64,000 nt of DNA from the NCBI RefSeq assembly GCF_000284595.1, contig NC_017671.1:2079001-2143000 (forward strand). Direction: 5' to 3'. This DNA comes from Stenotrophomonas maltophilia D457. GTDB taxonomy: Bacteria > Pseudomonadota > Gammaproteobacteria > Xanthomonadales > Xanthomonadaceae. Under the pieces are notes generated by a model. That model was not told the origin of the DNA. It made no database searches and was given only the letters and a program-made list of their open reading frames with translations. The position numbers and the translations under genes were made by a program. Within the stretch, counting starts at the first letter, position 1. Every line of letters starts with the position of its first letter. Below are positions 15,546-22,830 of the stretch, piece after piece.

Positions 15546-15908
15546 GTGAGTCTGGACGCAACCGATAAGCCCATCCTGTTCCTGCTCGACCGTGAGTTCG
15601 AGGACGGCCAGATTCCCGGCCAGCGCTTCTTCTGCCGGCACAGCCTGTTGCTGGAAGGTGCACTGTCGAGCATCGACGGCCTTGATGCGCAGCTGGACGT
15701 ACGTCGCATCGGCTTCGCGCGGCCGCGCCGCGAGGTGATCGCCGAGATCGGCGAGCAGGACCAGTCGTTGCCCAAGCTGGTGCTGCCGCAGGGCGTACGC
15801 AGCGACCTGGCCAGTGGCGCGCACCAGGACCGGCAGTACATCTCCGGTGCCGAACCGATCCTGGCCGCACTGAACGGATTGCTCGGCATTCCCGTGGCCC
15901 ACCCCTGA
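15546..15908 (+). CDS. DUF3088 protein with thioredoxin-like CxxS motif
   Basis: A 120-residue protein with a GTG start (GAGG about 9 bases upstream). It opens PILFLLDREFED and carries FFCRHSLLLEGAL, a CxxS motif (Cys30, Ser33) at the start of a helix after the first strand, as in thioredoxin- or glutaredoxin-fold proteins. A cis-Pro-like QSLPKLVLP follows at about residue 80. This layout matches DUF3088 proteins, which recur in flavin-monooxygenase/sulfur clusters. The Bacillus S-alkylcysteine salvage operon also encodes a small redoxin (YtnI), so a role in receiving or reducing a thiol/sulfenate product is plausible. That function is inference. Confidence 0.75.
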   Translation: MSLDATDKPILFLLDREFEDGQIPGQRFFCRHSLLLEGALSSIDGLDAQLDVRRIGFARPRREVIAEIGEQDQSLPKLVLPQGVRSDLASGAHQDRQYISGAEPILAALNGLLGIPVAHP

Positions 15909-15922
15909 GCGAGGACGCGACC

Positions 15923-16900
15923 GTGAGCTATCAGATCAGCGTGCTGGACAAGAGCCCGGTAGCCGAGGGCGCTTCGCCGGAGCAGGCGCTGCGCAACAGC
16001 CTGCAGCTGGCGCAGCGCGCCGAACAGCTGGGCTATCACCGCTACTGGTTTGCCGAGCACCATGCCGCACCGACGTTGGCCAGCCCTGCACCGGAAGTGC
16101 TGGCGGCCTGGGTGCTGGCGCAGACCCGGCGCATCCGCATCGGCAGTGGCGGGGTGATGCTGCGCCACTACGCGCCGTACAAGGTGGCGGAGAACTTCAA
16201 CCTGCTGGCGGCGCTGGCGCCGGGGCGCGTCGATCTGGGCGTGGGCAAGGCCCCCGGCGGCCTGCCGGCCTCGACTGCCGCGCTGGCAGCCGGGCGTCCG
16301 CCGTTCGCCGACTTCGACCAGCAACTGCGCGACCTGGAGGGTTATCTGGCCGGCGCCGAAAGCGAGGCGCTGGCGCGGCCGGTTCCGCAGCAGGCGGCGG
16401 AGCGTTTCCTGCTCGGCGCAAGTCCACAGAGCGCAAAGCAGGCGGCCGAACTGGGCTGGCGCTTCGTCTACGCCGCGCACTTCGATGGTGACCCGAAGCA
16501 CATCGAGGCCGCGTTCGACGCCTATCGCAGCGTCGCCTCGCAGCCACCGCTGCTGGCCACGGTGGCCTTCGCCGCACCGACTGCGGAAGCCGCTTCGCGT
16601 CATATCGGTGCGCTGCGCGTCTACAAGCTGCACCTCGGTCCCGGGCAGGCGGTGAACCTGCCCAGCGCCGAGGCAGCTGCCGAGTACGCGCGCCAGGTGG
16701 GGGTGGCCGACTTCCGCATCGAGGAAACGCGCCCCAGCGTGCTGTCCGGTGATGCGCAGCACGTGCGTGACGAACTGGATGCGCTGCACCGGCGTTTCGG
16801 CGTGGGCGAGTTCATCCTCGATGCGCCGGTGGCCGACCTCGACGCACGCCTGACATCCCTTGAACTGCTGTCGCCCGCGCCGCGCGCGGCGGTGGCCTGA
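15923..16900 (+). CDS. LLM-class flavin-dependent monooxygenase (YtmO/MsnO8-like)
   Basis: A 325-residue bacterial-luciferase-like oxidoreductase. The start ISVLDKSPVAEGASPEQALR and YHRYWFAEHHAAPTLASPAP (about residues 38-57) define the LuxA-like MsnO8/YtmO subgroup. RIGSGGVMLRHYAPYKVAENF and GRVDLGVGKAPGG form the FMN-phosphate pocket. The TIM-barrel length is normal. It uses FMNH2 from a partner reductase and O2. YtmO-type enzymes occur in operons for oxidative C-S cleavage of S-modified cysteines, and the neighbours here are of that kind. The gene starts 14 bases after the DUF3088 gene. Confidence 0.88.
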   Translation: MSYQISVLDKSPVAEGASPEQALRNSLQLAQRAEQLGYHRYWFAEHHAAPTLASPAPEVLAAWVLAQTRRIRIGSGGVMLRHYAPYKVAENFNLLAALAPGRVDLGVGKAPGGLPASTAALAAGRPPFADFDQQLRDLEGYLAGAESEALARPVPQQAAERFLLGASPQSAKQAAELGWRFVYAAHFDGDPKHIEAAFDAYRSVASQPPLLATVAFAAPTAEAASRHIGALRVYKLHLGPGQAVNLPSAEAAAEYARQVGVADFRIEETRPSVLSGDAQHVRDELDALHRRFGVGEFILDAPVADLDARLTSLELLSPAPRAAVA

Positions 16901-16918
16901 CCTGCAGGAGCGTTTCCC

Positions 16919-18262
16919 ATGAGCACGACCCCGCGCCACATTCCGTTCGGCATCATGCTGCAGGGCCCCGGCAGCCACATGCATGCCTGGAAGCACCCGT
17001 CCAACCCGGCCGATGCCAGCGTCAACCTGCAGTTCTACATCGACATCGCGCGCACCGCCGAAGACAATGGCATCGCCTTCGGCTTCGTGGCCGACGGCCT
17101 GTACATCAACGAGAAGTCGATCCCGCATTTCCTCAACCGCTTCGAGCCGATCTCGCTGCTGTCGGCGCTGGCCACGGCCACGAAGAAGATCGGCCTGGCC
17201 GGCACGCTGTCGACGTCCTACAGCGACCCATTCACCGTCGCCCGCCAGTTCGCCTCGCTGGATCTGCTCAGCGGCGGCCGCGCCGGCTGGAACGTGGTGA
17301 CGTCGCCGTTGGAGGGCTCGGGTCGCAATTATGGCCGCCCACATCCCGAGCATGCACTGCGCTACCAGATCGCCGACGAGTACCTGGAGGTGGTGCAGGG
17401 GCTGTGGGATTCCTGGGATGACGATGCCTTCGTGCGCGAGCGCGACAGCGGTACGTTCTTCGCGCCGGAAAAGTTCCGCCGCCTCGACCACAAGGGCCGC
17501 TTCTTCCAGGTGGAAGGCCCGCTCAACATCCAGCGTTCGCCACAGGGCCAGCCGGTGATCTTCCAGGCCGGTTCATCCGACGATGGCATCGCGCTGGCCG
17601 GCAAGTACGCCGATGCGGTGTTCACCCATTCGCCATCGCTGGAAGAAACCCGCGCGTTCACCCAGAAGGTGAAGAACTCGGCGATCGCGCATGGCCGCAG
17701 CGGCAACGACGTGAAGATCTTCCCGGGCATCGGCCCCATCGTTGGTCGTACCGCAGGGGAGGCTGAAGCCAAGTACCAGGCGATCGCCGCACTGGCCACG
17801 CTGGAGGATGCACTGGCCTACCTGGGACGCTTCTTCGACCACCACGATTTCAGCCAGTACGATCCGGACGCGCCGTTCCCGGACCTGGGTGAGATCGGCA
17901 GCAACTCGTTCCGTTCCACCACCGACCGCATCAAGCAGGATGCGCGGGAGAAGGGGCTGAGCCTGCGCCAGGTGGCATTGGAAGCAGTGAGCCCACGACC
18001 GAACTTCATCGGTACGCCGGAGCGCGTGGCCGATGAGCTGATCCGCTGGTTCGATGCCGGTGCCAGCGACGGCTTCATCCTCGGTTTTGCGGCACAGCGC
18101 GAAGGCCTGGACGATTTCGTGACCCAGGTGCTGCCGATCCTGCAGGCGCGCGGCTACCACCAGCGCGAGCTGGAAGGGCAGACCCTGCGCGAGCATCTGG
18201 GCCTGCCGTACAAGGCCAGCCGCCATTCGACCGATGCCGAGCCGGCGCGGAAGGCGGGGTAG
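16919..18262 (+). CDS. NtaA/SnaA/DszA-family FMN-dependent monooxygenase
   Basis: A 447-residue two-component monooxygenase of the nitrilotriacetate monooxygenase A/DszA family. It has IPFGIMLQGPGSHMHAWKHP, FGFVADGLYIN, LAGTLSTSYSDPFTVARQFASLD, GRAGWNVVTSPLEGSGRNYG, PVIFQAGSSDDGIALAGKYADAVFTH, and the C-terminal YKASRHSTDA extension. Members oxidise compounds bound to an amino, thiol or sulfide group using FMNH2. It is the second monooxygenase of the cluster and is related in type to YtnJ of the Bacillus ytm operon. FMNH2 would come from the 14808-15389 reductase. The spacing to the previous gene is 18 bases, consistent with one operon. Confidence 0.9.
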   Translation: MSTTPRHIPFGIMLQGPGSHMHAWKHPSNPADASVNLQFYIDIARTAEDNGIAFGFVADGLYINEKSIPHFLNRFEPISLLSALATATKKIGLAGTLSTSYSDPFTVARQFASLDLLSGGRAGWNVVTSPLEGSGRNYGRPHPEHALRYQIADEYLEVVQGLWDSWDDDAFVRERDSGTFFAPEKFRRLDHKGRFFQVEGPLNIQRSPQGQPVIFQAGSSDDGIALAGKYADAVFTHSPSLEETRAFTQKVKNSAIAHGRSGNDVKIFPGIGPIVGRTAGEAEAKYQAIAALATLEDALAYLGRFFDHHDFSQYDPDAPFPDLGEIGSNSFRSTTDRIKQDAREKGLSLRQVALEAVSPRPNFIGTPERVADELIRWFDAGASDGFILGFAAQREGLDDFVTQVLPILQARGYHQRELEGQTLREHLGLPYKASRHSTDAEPARKAG

Positions 18263-18266
18263 GGCA

Positions 18267-19487
18267 ATGAGCGGAGACACTGCGGCAGCAACGGGCCATG
18301 CCCGGCGGGATTCCCAAACGACGGGCGTATTGCCCGAGATCGCGGCACGCGCCGAGGCCACCATCGCGATCCGCCATGACCTGCACCGCCACCCGGAGCT
18401 GGCCTTCGAGGAGCACCGCACCAGCGCCCGTGTGGCCGAGTTGCTGCAGCAGTGGGGCTATGAGGTGACCACCGGTCTCGGCGGCACCGGCGTGGTCGGC
18501 ACGTTGCAGCGTGGGCAGGGGGGCCGTCGGCTGGGGCTGCGTGCGGACATCGATGCCTTGCCGATCCACGAAGATTCGGGGCTGGCCTACGCCAGCCAGA
18601 CCGACGGCCTGATGCATGCCTGCGGCCATGATGGTCACACCGCCATCCTGTTGTCCGCCGCGCATTACCTGGCCCATCACGGCACTATCGACGGCACCTT
18701 GCAGCTGGTGTTCCAGCCAGCCGAGGAAACCGGCTCGGGTGCATCGAAGATGATCGCCGATGGCCTGTTCGAGCGCTTCCCGGTGGATGCGATCTATGGG
18801 CTGCACAACTGGCCGGGCGTGCCGGTGGGCCACTTCGGCTTCGTCGACGGCCCGGCGATGGCGTCGGTCGACTGGGCGCGGCTGAAGGTGATCGGCAAGG
18901 GCGGCCACGGTGCCGAGCCGCAGGGCAGCGTGGACCCGATCCTGGTCGCCGCGCACATCATCACTGCATTGCAGAGTGTGGTGTCGCGCAATGTCGACCC
19001 GCGGCAGATGGGCGTGGTCACCGTCGGTTCGATCCATGGTGGGCAGGCCGCCAATGTGATTCCGGACGTGGTCGAGCTGAAGCTGACCGTGCGCGCCTAC
19101 CTGCCCGAGGTGCGCGACACGCTGCGCCGCCGGGTGACCGGAATTGCCGAGCAGACCGCTGCCGCTTTCGGGGCACGCGCCGAAATCGAGTTCCCGCGTG
19201 GCTTCCCCAGCGTGATCAACCACCCGCATCAGACCGCCTACATCCGCGACGTGGCCGTACAGGGCTTCGGCCACGAACAGGTGGTGCCGGAGTTCGCGCC
19301 GCGCACCGCCAGCGAGGACTTCGCTTTCCTGTTGCAGGCGCGGCCCGGGAGTTTCGTGTTCGTCGGCAACGGCGACAGCGCGCCGTTGCACAGCCCGCGC
19401 TATGTGTTCAACGACGCGGCCATCGCACCGGCCGCCAGCCTGTGGGCGCGACTGGCCGAAGACTATCTGGTGAAGGACGTGGCATGA
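18267..19487 (+). CDS. M20-family metallopeptidase/amidohydrolase (N-acyl amino acid deacylase)
   Basis: A 406-residue M20D aminoacylase-type hydrolase. Metal ligands are visible in GLMHACGHDGHTA (Cys-Gly-His-Asp, about residues 113-125), FQPAEETGSGA (Glu-Glu, about 150-160), LHNWPG, and the terminal TASEDFAFLLQ. Such enzymes remove N-acyl groups from amino acids (hippurate/IAA-amino acid/N-acetylcysteine types; SndA and YxeP relatives deacetylate N-acetyl S-substituted cysteines). The start at ATG 18267 lies 4 bases after the monooxygenase stop, and the stop overlaps the next ATG. The acyl group to be removed would be that added by the adjacent GNAT enzyme. Confidence 0.9.
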   Translation: MSGDTAAATGHARRDSQTTGVLPEIAARAEATIAIRHDLHRHPELAFEEHRTSARVAELLQQWGYEVTTGLGGTGVVGTLQRGQGGRRLGLRADIDALPIHEDSGLAYASQTDGLMHACGHDGHTAILLSAAHYLAHHGTIDGTLQLVFQPAEETGSGASKMIADGLFERFPVDAIYGLHNWPGVPVGHFGFVDGPAMASVDWARLKVIGKGGHGAEPQGSVDPILVAAHIITALQSVVSRNVDPRQMGVVTVGSIHGGQAANVIPDVVELKLTVRAYLPEVRDTLRRRVTGIAEQTAAAFGARAEIEFPRGFPSVINHPHQTAYIRDVAVQGFGHEQVVPEFAPRTASEDFAFLLQARPGSFVFVGNGDSAPLHSPRYVFNDAAIAPAASLWARLAEDYLVKDVA

Positions 19488-20035
19488 GCAGCAACGAACG
19501 CTTCCTCTATACCTCGGTGGATGATCCATTGGCGCGGCCGCTGTTCGATGGCCTGGAGCAGGAGTACGACAGCCGTTACGCCGACGTGCGCCGACGCATC
19601 GGCGGCAGCGCCCGCGAGGAGCTGCAACGCTATCCGGCGCAGGCCTTCGCGGCGCCGGTAGGCGCGTTCGTGCTGCTGCTGCGCGATGGTGTGGCGATCT
19701 CCGGCGGCGCCTTCATGCCGCACCGCGATCCGGACACCGCCGAATTCAAACGCATCTGGACGCTGCCCGGGCTGCGCAGGCAGGGCATCGCGCGTCGCGT
19801 GCTTCAGGAACTGGAAGACCAGGCGGCGCGGCAAGGGTACCGTCGGGTGTTCCTGACCACCGGCTTCCGCCAGCCTGAAGCCGTCGGCCTGTACCTCAGC
19901 CACGGCTATACCGCGCTGTTCGACCTGCAGGCCGACCCGGAAACCATCGCGCATCTGCCGTTCGAGAAGCATCTACGTGCGCCGGCGCCAGTGCTTTCGC
20001 CGTCGCAGACCGTGTTGCACGGAGCCCACGCATGA
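19484..20035 (+). CDS. GNAT-family N-acetyltransferase in the cysteine-salvage-like cluster
   Basis: A 183-residue GNAT protein. The acetyl-CoA binding block is FKRIWTLPGLRRQGIARRVLQELEDQA (about residues 87-113), followed by RRVFLTTGFRQPEAVGLYLSHGYTALFDL. It overlaps the M20 gene upstream and the ABC transporter gene downstream by 4 bases each (ATGA), a sign of tight coupling. Opposed acetyltransferase and deacetylase in one operon with flavin monooxygenases is the hallmark of the S-(2-succino)cysteine and S-alkylcysteine disposal operons of Bacillus (yxe and ytm). By analogy it would N-acetylate an S-modified cysteine before oxidation. Confidence 0.85.
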   Translation: MSSNERFLYTSVDDPLARPLFDGLEQEYDSRYADVRRRIGGSAREELQRYPAQAFAAPVGAFVLLLRDGVAISGGAFMPHRDPDTAEFKRIWTLPGLRRQGIARRVLQELEDQAARQGYRRVFLTTGFRQPEAVGLYLSHGYTALFDLQADPETIAHLPFEKHLRAPAPVLSPSQTVLHGAHA

Positions 20036-21777
20036 GCACGCCTTCGACTGCGCTGGATGGCATTGCCGCACCCCCCGCGCCAGCACCGGCGCTGAAGATC
20101 GTGCCGGCCCGGCATCCGCTGCAGGTCTTCGGCACGGTGCTGGCACTGGCGCTGATCCTGATCGGGCTGCAATCCGTGCTGGGCAATCCGCGCTGGGGCT
20201 GGGGCACGTTCGCCGAGTGGTTCTTCGCACGGCCTGTACTGGAAGGCCTGGGTCGCACGCTGCTGCTGACCGCGCTCGGTACCGGCCTCGGCTTCGCGCT
20301 GGGTACCTTGCTGGCGCTGGCCCGCGTGTCCGGCTCGCCGCTGCTGTCGGCGGTGTCCTGGGGCTATGTATGGCTGTTCCGCTCGATCCCGCTGCTGGTG
20401 CTGTTGCTGCTGCTGAACAACCTGGGCTACCTGTACAGCACCATCGAACTGGGCGTGCCGTTCACCGGCATCAGCCTGTTCTCGTACCCGACCACGCAGC
20501 TGATCGGCGTGTTCACCGCCGCAGTGCTGGGCCTCACCTTGAATCAGGCCGCGTTCTCGGCCGAAGTGATCCGCGGTGGCATCCTCTCGGTCGACCATGG
20601 CCAGTACGAGGCGGCAGCGGCACTTGGCCTGCCGCGTAGCCGCCAGGTGCGCCGCATCATCCTGCCGCAGGCGATGCGTTCGATCCTGCCGGCCGCGTTC
20701 AACGATGTGATCGGCCTGGCCAAGAGCACCTCGGTGGTCTACGTGCTGGCGCTGCCGGAGCTGTTCTACACCGTGCAGGTGATCTACCGCCGCAATCTGG
20801 AAGTGGTGCCGCTGCTGATGGTGGCCACGGTCTGGTACCTGGTGATCCTTACCGTGCTGTCGCTGTTGCAGCGGCGCGTGGAGCAACGCTTCGCGCGCGG
20901 CCAGTTGCAGCGCGAGCGCTCGGTGTCGCGGGTGTCATCGCCCCCGCGTGTGCAGGGCGAAGCCGCACCGCGCGTAGCAAGCCGCCCGCGTATCGCCACC
21001 CAGGTTGAAGCGGGCGAGGGCGCGGCGGTGTCGCTGCATGGCGTAGGCAAGGTGTTTGGCGACCAGCCGGTGCTGGAAGACGTGAACCTGGACCTGCGCG
21101 CCGGCAGCGTGACCGTGCTGATCGGCCCTTCGGGCGCCGGCAAGTCCACGCTGCTGCGGCTGATCAACCACCTGGAACGCGCCGACGGCGGTTACGTGAC
21201 TGTCGGCGGCCAGCTGATCGGCTACCGCCGCGAGGGCGACACCCTGTACGAGCTGCCCGAGCGCGAGATCCGACGCCGCCGTGCGGAAGTGGGCATGGTG
21301 TTCCAGGGCTTCAACCTGTTCCCGCACCTGACCGCGCTGGAGAACATCATCGAGGCACCGATCGCGGTGCGTGGCGTGCCGCGCGCGCAGGCCGAGCAGC
21401 AGGCGCGCACGCTGCTGGAACGGGTCGGCCTGGCCGACAAGGCCGATGCCTTCCCGCGCCAGCTGTCCGGTGGCCAGCAGCAGCGCATCGCAATTGCCCG
21501 CGCGCTGGCGCTGCAGCCCAAGGTGCTGCTGTTCGACGAACCGACGTCGGCGCTGGACCCGGAACTGGTGGCCGAGGTGCTGAGCGTGATCGAGGAGCTG
21601 GCCCGCTCCGGCACCACGCTGGTGATCGTCACCCATGAGCTGAGCTTCGCCCGCCGCGTGGCCGACCACGTGGTGATGATGGACCAGGGCCGGGTGATCG
21701 AGCAGGGCACGCCCGAGGTGCTGTTCGAACGCCCGCGCCAGCAGCGCACCGCCGATTTCCTGGCCAAGACCCTGTAA
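20032..21777 (+). CDS. Amino-acid ABC transporter, fused permease and ATPase
   Basis: This 581-residue polypeptide joins two usually separate subunits. Residues about 25-295 form a HisM/GlnP-type permease (five or so helices; EAAAALGLPRSRQVRRIILP coupling segment). Residues about 325-581 form a polar amino-acid ATPase with Walker A IGPSGAGKST (about 363), the signature LSGGQQQRIAIARAL (about 477), Walker B VLLFDEPTSALDPE (about 497) and the H-loop VTHEL (about 533). A Pro/Arg-rich linker (SPPRVQGEAAPRVASRPR) joins them. The fused form dimerises to give a complete transporter. It overlaps the GNAT gene and is followed by its binding protein, and it is probably a cystine-type or S-substituted-cysteine importer. 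Confidence 0.92.
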   Translation: MSTPSTALDGIAAPPAPAPALKIVPARHPLQVFGTVLALALILIGLQSVLGNPRWGWGTFAEWFFARPVLEGLGRTLLLTALGTGLGFALGTLLALARVSGSPLLSAVSWGYVWLFRSIPLLVLLLLLNNLGYLYSTIELGVPFTGISLFSYPTTQLIGVFTAAVLGLTLNQAAFSAEVIRGGILSVDHGQYEAAAALGLPRSRQVRRIILPQAMRSILPAAFNDVIGLAKSTSVVYVLALPELFYTVQVIYRRNLEVVPLLMVATVWYLVILTVLSLLQRRVEQRFARGQLQRERSVSRVSSPPRVQGEAAPRVASRPRIATQVEAGEGAAVSLHGVGKVFGDQPVLEDVNLDLRAGSVTVLIGPSGAGKSTLLRLINHLERADGGYVTVGGQLIGYRREGDTLYELPEREIRRRRAEVGMVFQGFNLFPHLTALENIIEAPIAVRGVPRAQAEQQARTLLERVGLADKADAFPRQLSGGQQQRIAIARALALQPKVLLFDEPTSALDPELVAEVLSVIEELARSGTTLVIVTHELSFARRVADHVVMMDQGRVIEQGTPEVLFERPRQQRTADFLAKTL

Positions 21778-21793
21778 CCGAGAAAGGAACACC

Positions 21794-22771
21794 ATGAGCC
21801 CTGCAGCACCGCGTCGTCCCTCACGCAGCACCCTGTTGATCGTGGGCGTGCTGGTCATCGGCATCACCGGTATCGTCTATTCGCGCGTGCGGCAGGCACC
21901 GGATGCCGGCACCGTGGCCGCGACCAGCCTGGCCGGTGCGAACACGGCGGTGTTGAAAGGCACGTTCGATCCAGAGGCGCAGTCATTGATCCCCAAGGGG
22001 TATCGCTTCGTCACGCCCGGGTCGTTCACCGTGGCCACCCATCCAGGGCAGCTGCCGCTGGCCGACTACGGGGCCGACAGCAAGGACGTTGTGGGCATCG
22101 AGCCCGACATCGCGCGCCTGATCGCCGATGCGCTGGGCCTGAAGCTGGTGATCGTGCCGGTGGCCTGGGCCGACTGGCCGCTGGGTCTGGAATCAGGCAA
22201 GTACGATGCGGTGCTGTCGAACGTGACGGTTACCGAAGAGCGCAAGAAGAAGTTCGATTTCTCCAGCTACCGTTTCGACCTGCTGGGCATCTACACGCGC
22301 GCAGACGGGCCGATCCAGAAGATCGAGAAGCCGGCCGATGTGGCCGGGCTGAAGGTGGTGGTGGGTGCCAGCACCAACCAGGACCAGATCCTGCGGCAGT
22401 GGGACCAGCAGAACATCGCGGCGGGATTGAAACCGGTGGAGTACCAGTACTTCGATGACGCCGTGGTCGGGCGGCTGGCGGTGATCACCGGCCGTGCCGA
22501 TGTGTCGTTCGAGCCCAACGCCACCGGCGCCTATTCCGCACGCGACGGTAAGGTGCGGCGCGTCGGCCTGTTCCCCGGTGGCTGGCCGAACGCTGCGGCG
22601 ATCTCGGTGACCACGCGCAAGGGCAGCGGCCTGGCTGATGCAGTGACGCAGGCGCTGAACACCCAGATCGCCAGTGGCACCTACGCGCAGGCGCTGAAAC
22701 GGTGGAATGTGGCCGAGGAAGCCGTGCCGCAGTCGCAGACCAACCCGCCGGGATTGCCGACGTTGCAATGA
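21794..22771 (+). CDS. ABC transporter substrate-binding protein (family 3)
   Basis: A 325-residue polar amino-acid-type binding protein. It has an uncleaved or signal anchor helix (LLIVGVLVIGITGIVYS, residues about 12-30), no lipobox, then the family-3 binding core. That core comprises VGIEPDIARLIADALGLKLVIVPVAWADWPLGLESGKYDAVLSNVTVTEERKKKFDFSSYR and GLKVVVGASTNQDQILRQWD. It starts 16 bases after the fused permease/ATPase gene with a GAAAGGA ribosome-binding site and is its obvious partner. It is the last gene of the cluster; a SMAG REP at 22805 follows. Confidence 0.92.
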   Translation: MSPAAPRRPSRSTLLIVGVLVIGITGIVYSRVRQAPDAGTVAATSLAGANTAVLKGTFDPEAQSLIPKGYRFVTPGSFTVATHPGQLPLADYGADSKDVVGIEPDIARLIADALGLKLVIVPVAWADWPLGLESGKYDAVLSNVTVTEERKKKFDFSSYRFDLLGIYTRADGPIQKIEKPADVAGLKVVVGASTNQDQILRQWDQQNIAAGLKPVEYQYFDDAVVGRLAVITGRADVSFEPNATGAYSARDGKVRRVGLFPGGWPNAAAISVTTRKGSGLADAVTQALNTQIASGTYAQALKRWNVAEEAVPQSQTNPPGLPTLQ

Positions 22772-22804
22772 CACCGGGCGTGGCCCGGCGCGACCTCCGC
22801 TTTT

Positions 22805-22829
22805 GTAGAGCCGAGCCATGCTCGGCTGC
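22805..22829 (+). repeat. Single SMAG-type REP between convergent genes
   Basis: GTAGAGCCGAGCCATGCTCG and the rest of its stem form a palindrome headed by GTAG. It ends one base before the stop codon of the minus-strand glycosidase-like gene and 34 bases after the binding-protein gene. It probably serves as a transcript-end structure for both. Confidence 0.85.
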
Positions 22830-22830
22830 T

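Noticed and set aside
15413..17491. Long minus-strand open frame (692 codons) opposite the monooxygenase genes
   Set aside because: The plus strand encodes DUF3088 and two luciferase-family enzymes in good register. The antisense product is Arg/Gln-rich without any recognisable motif.
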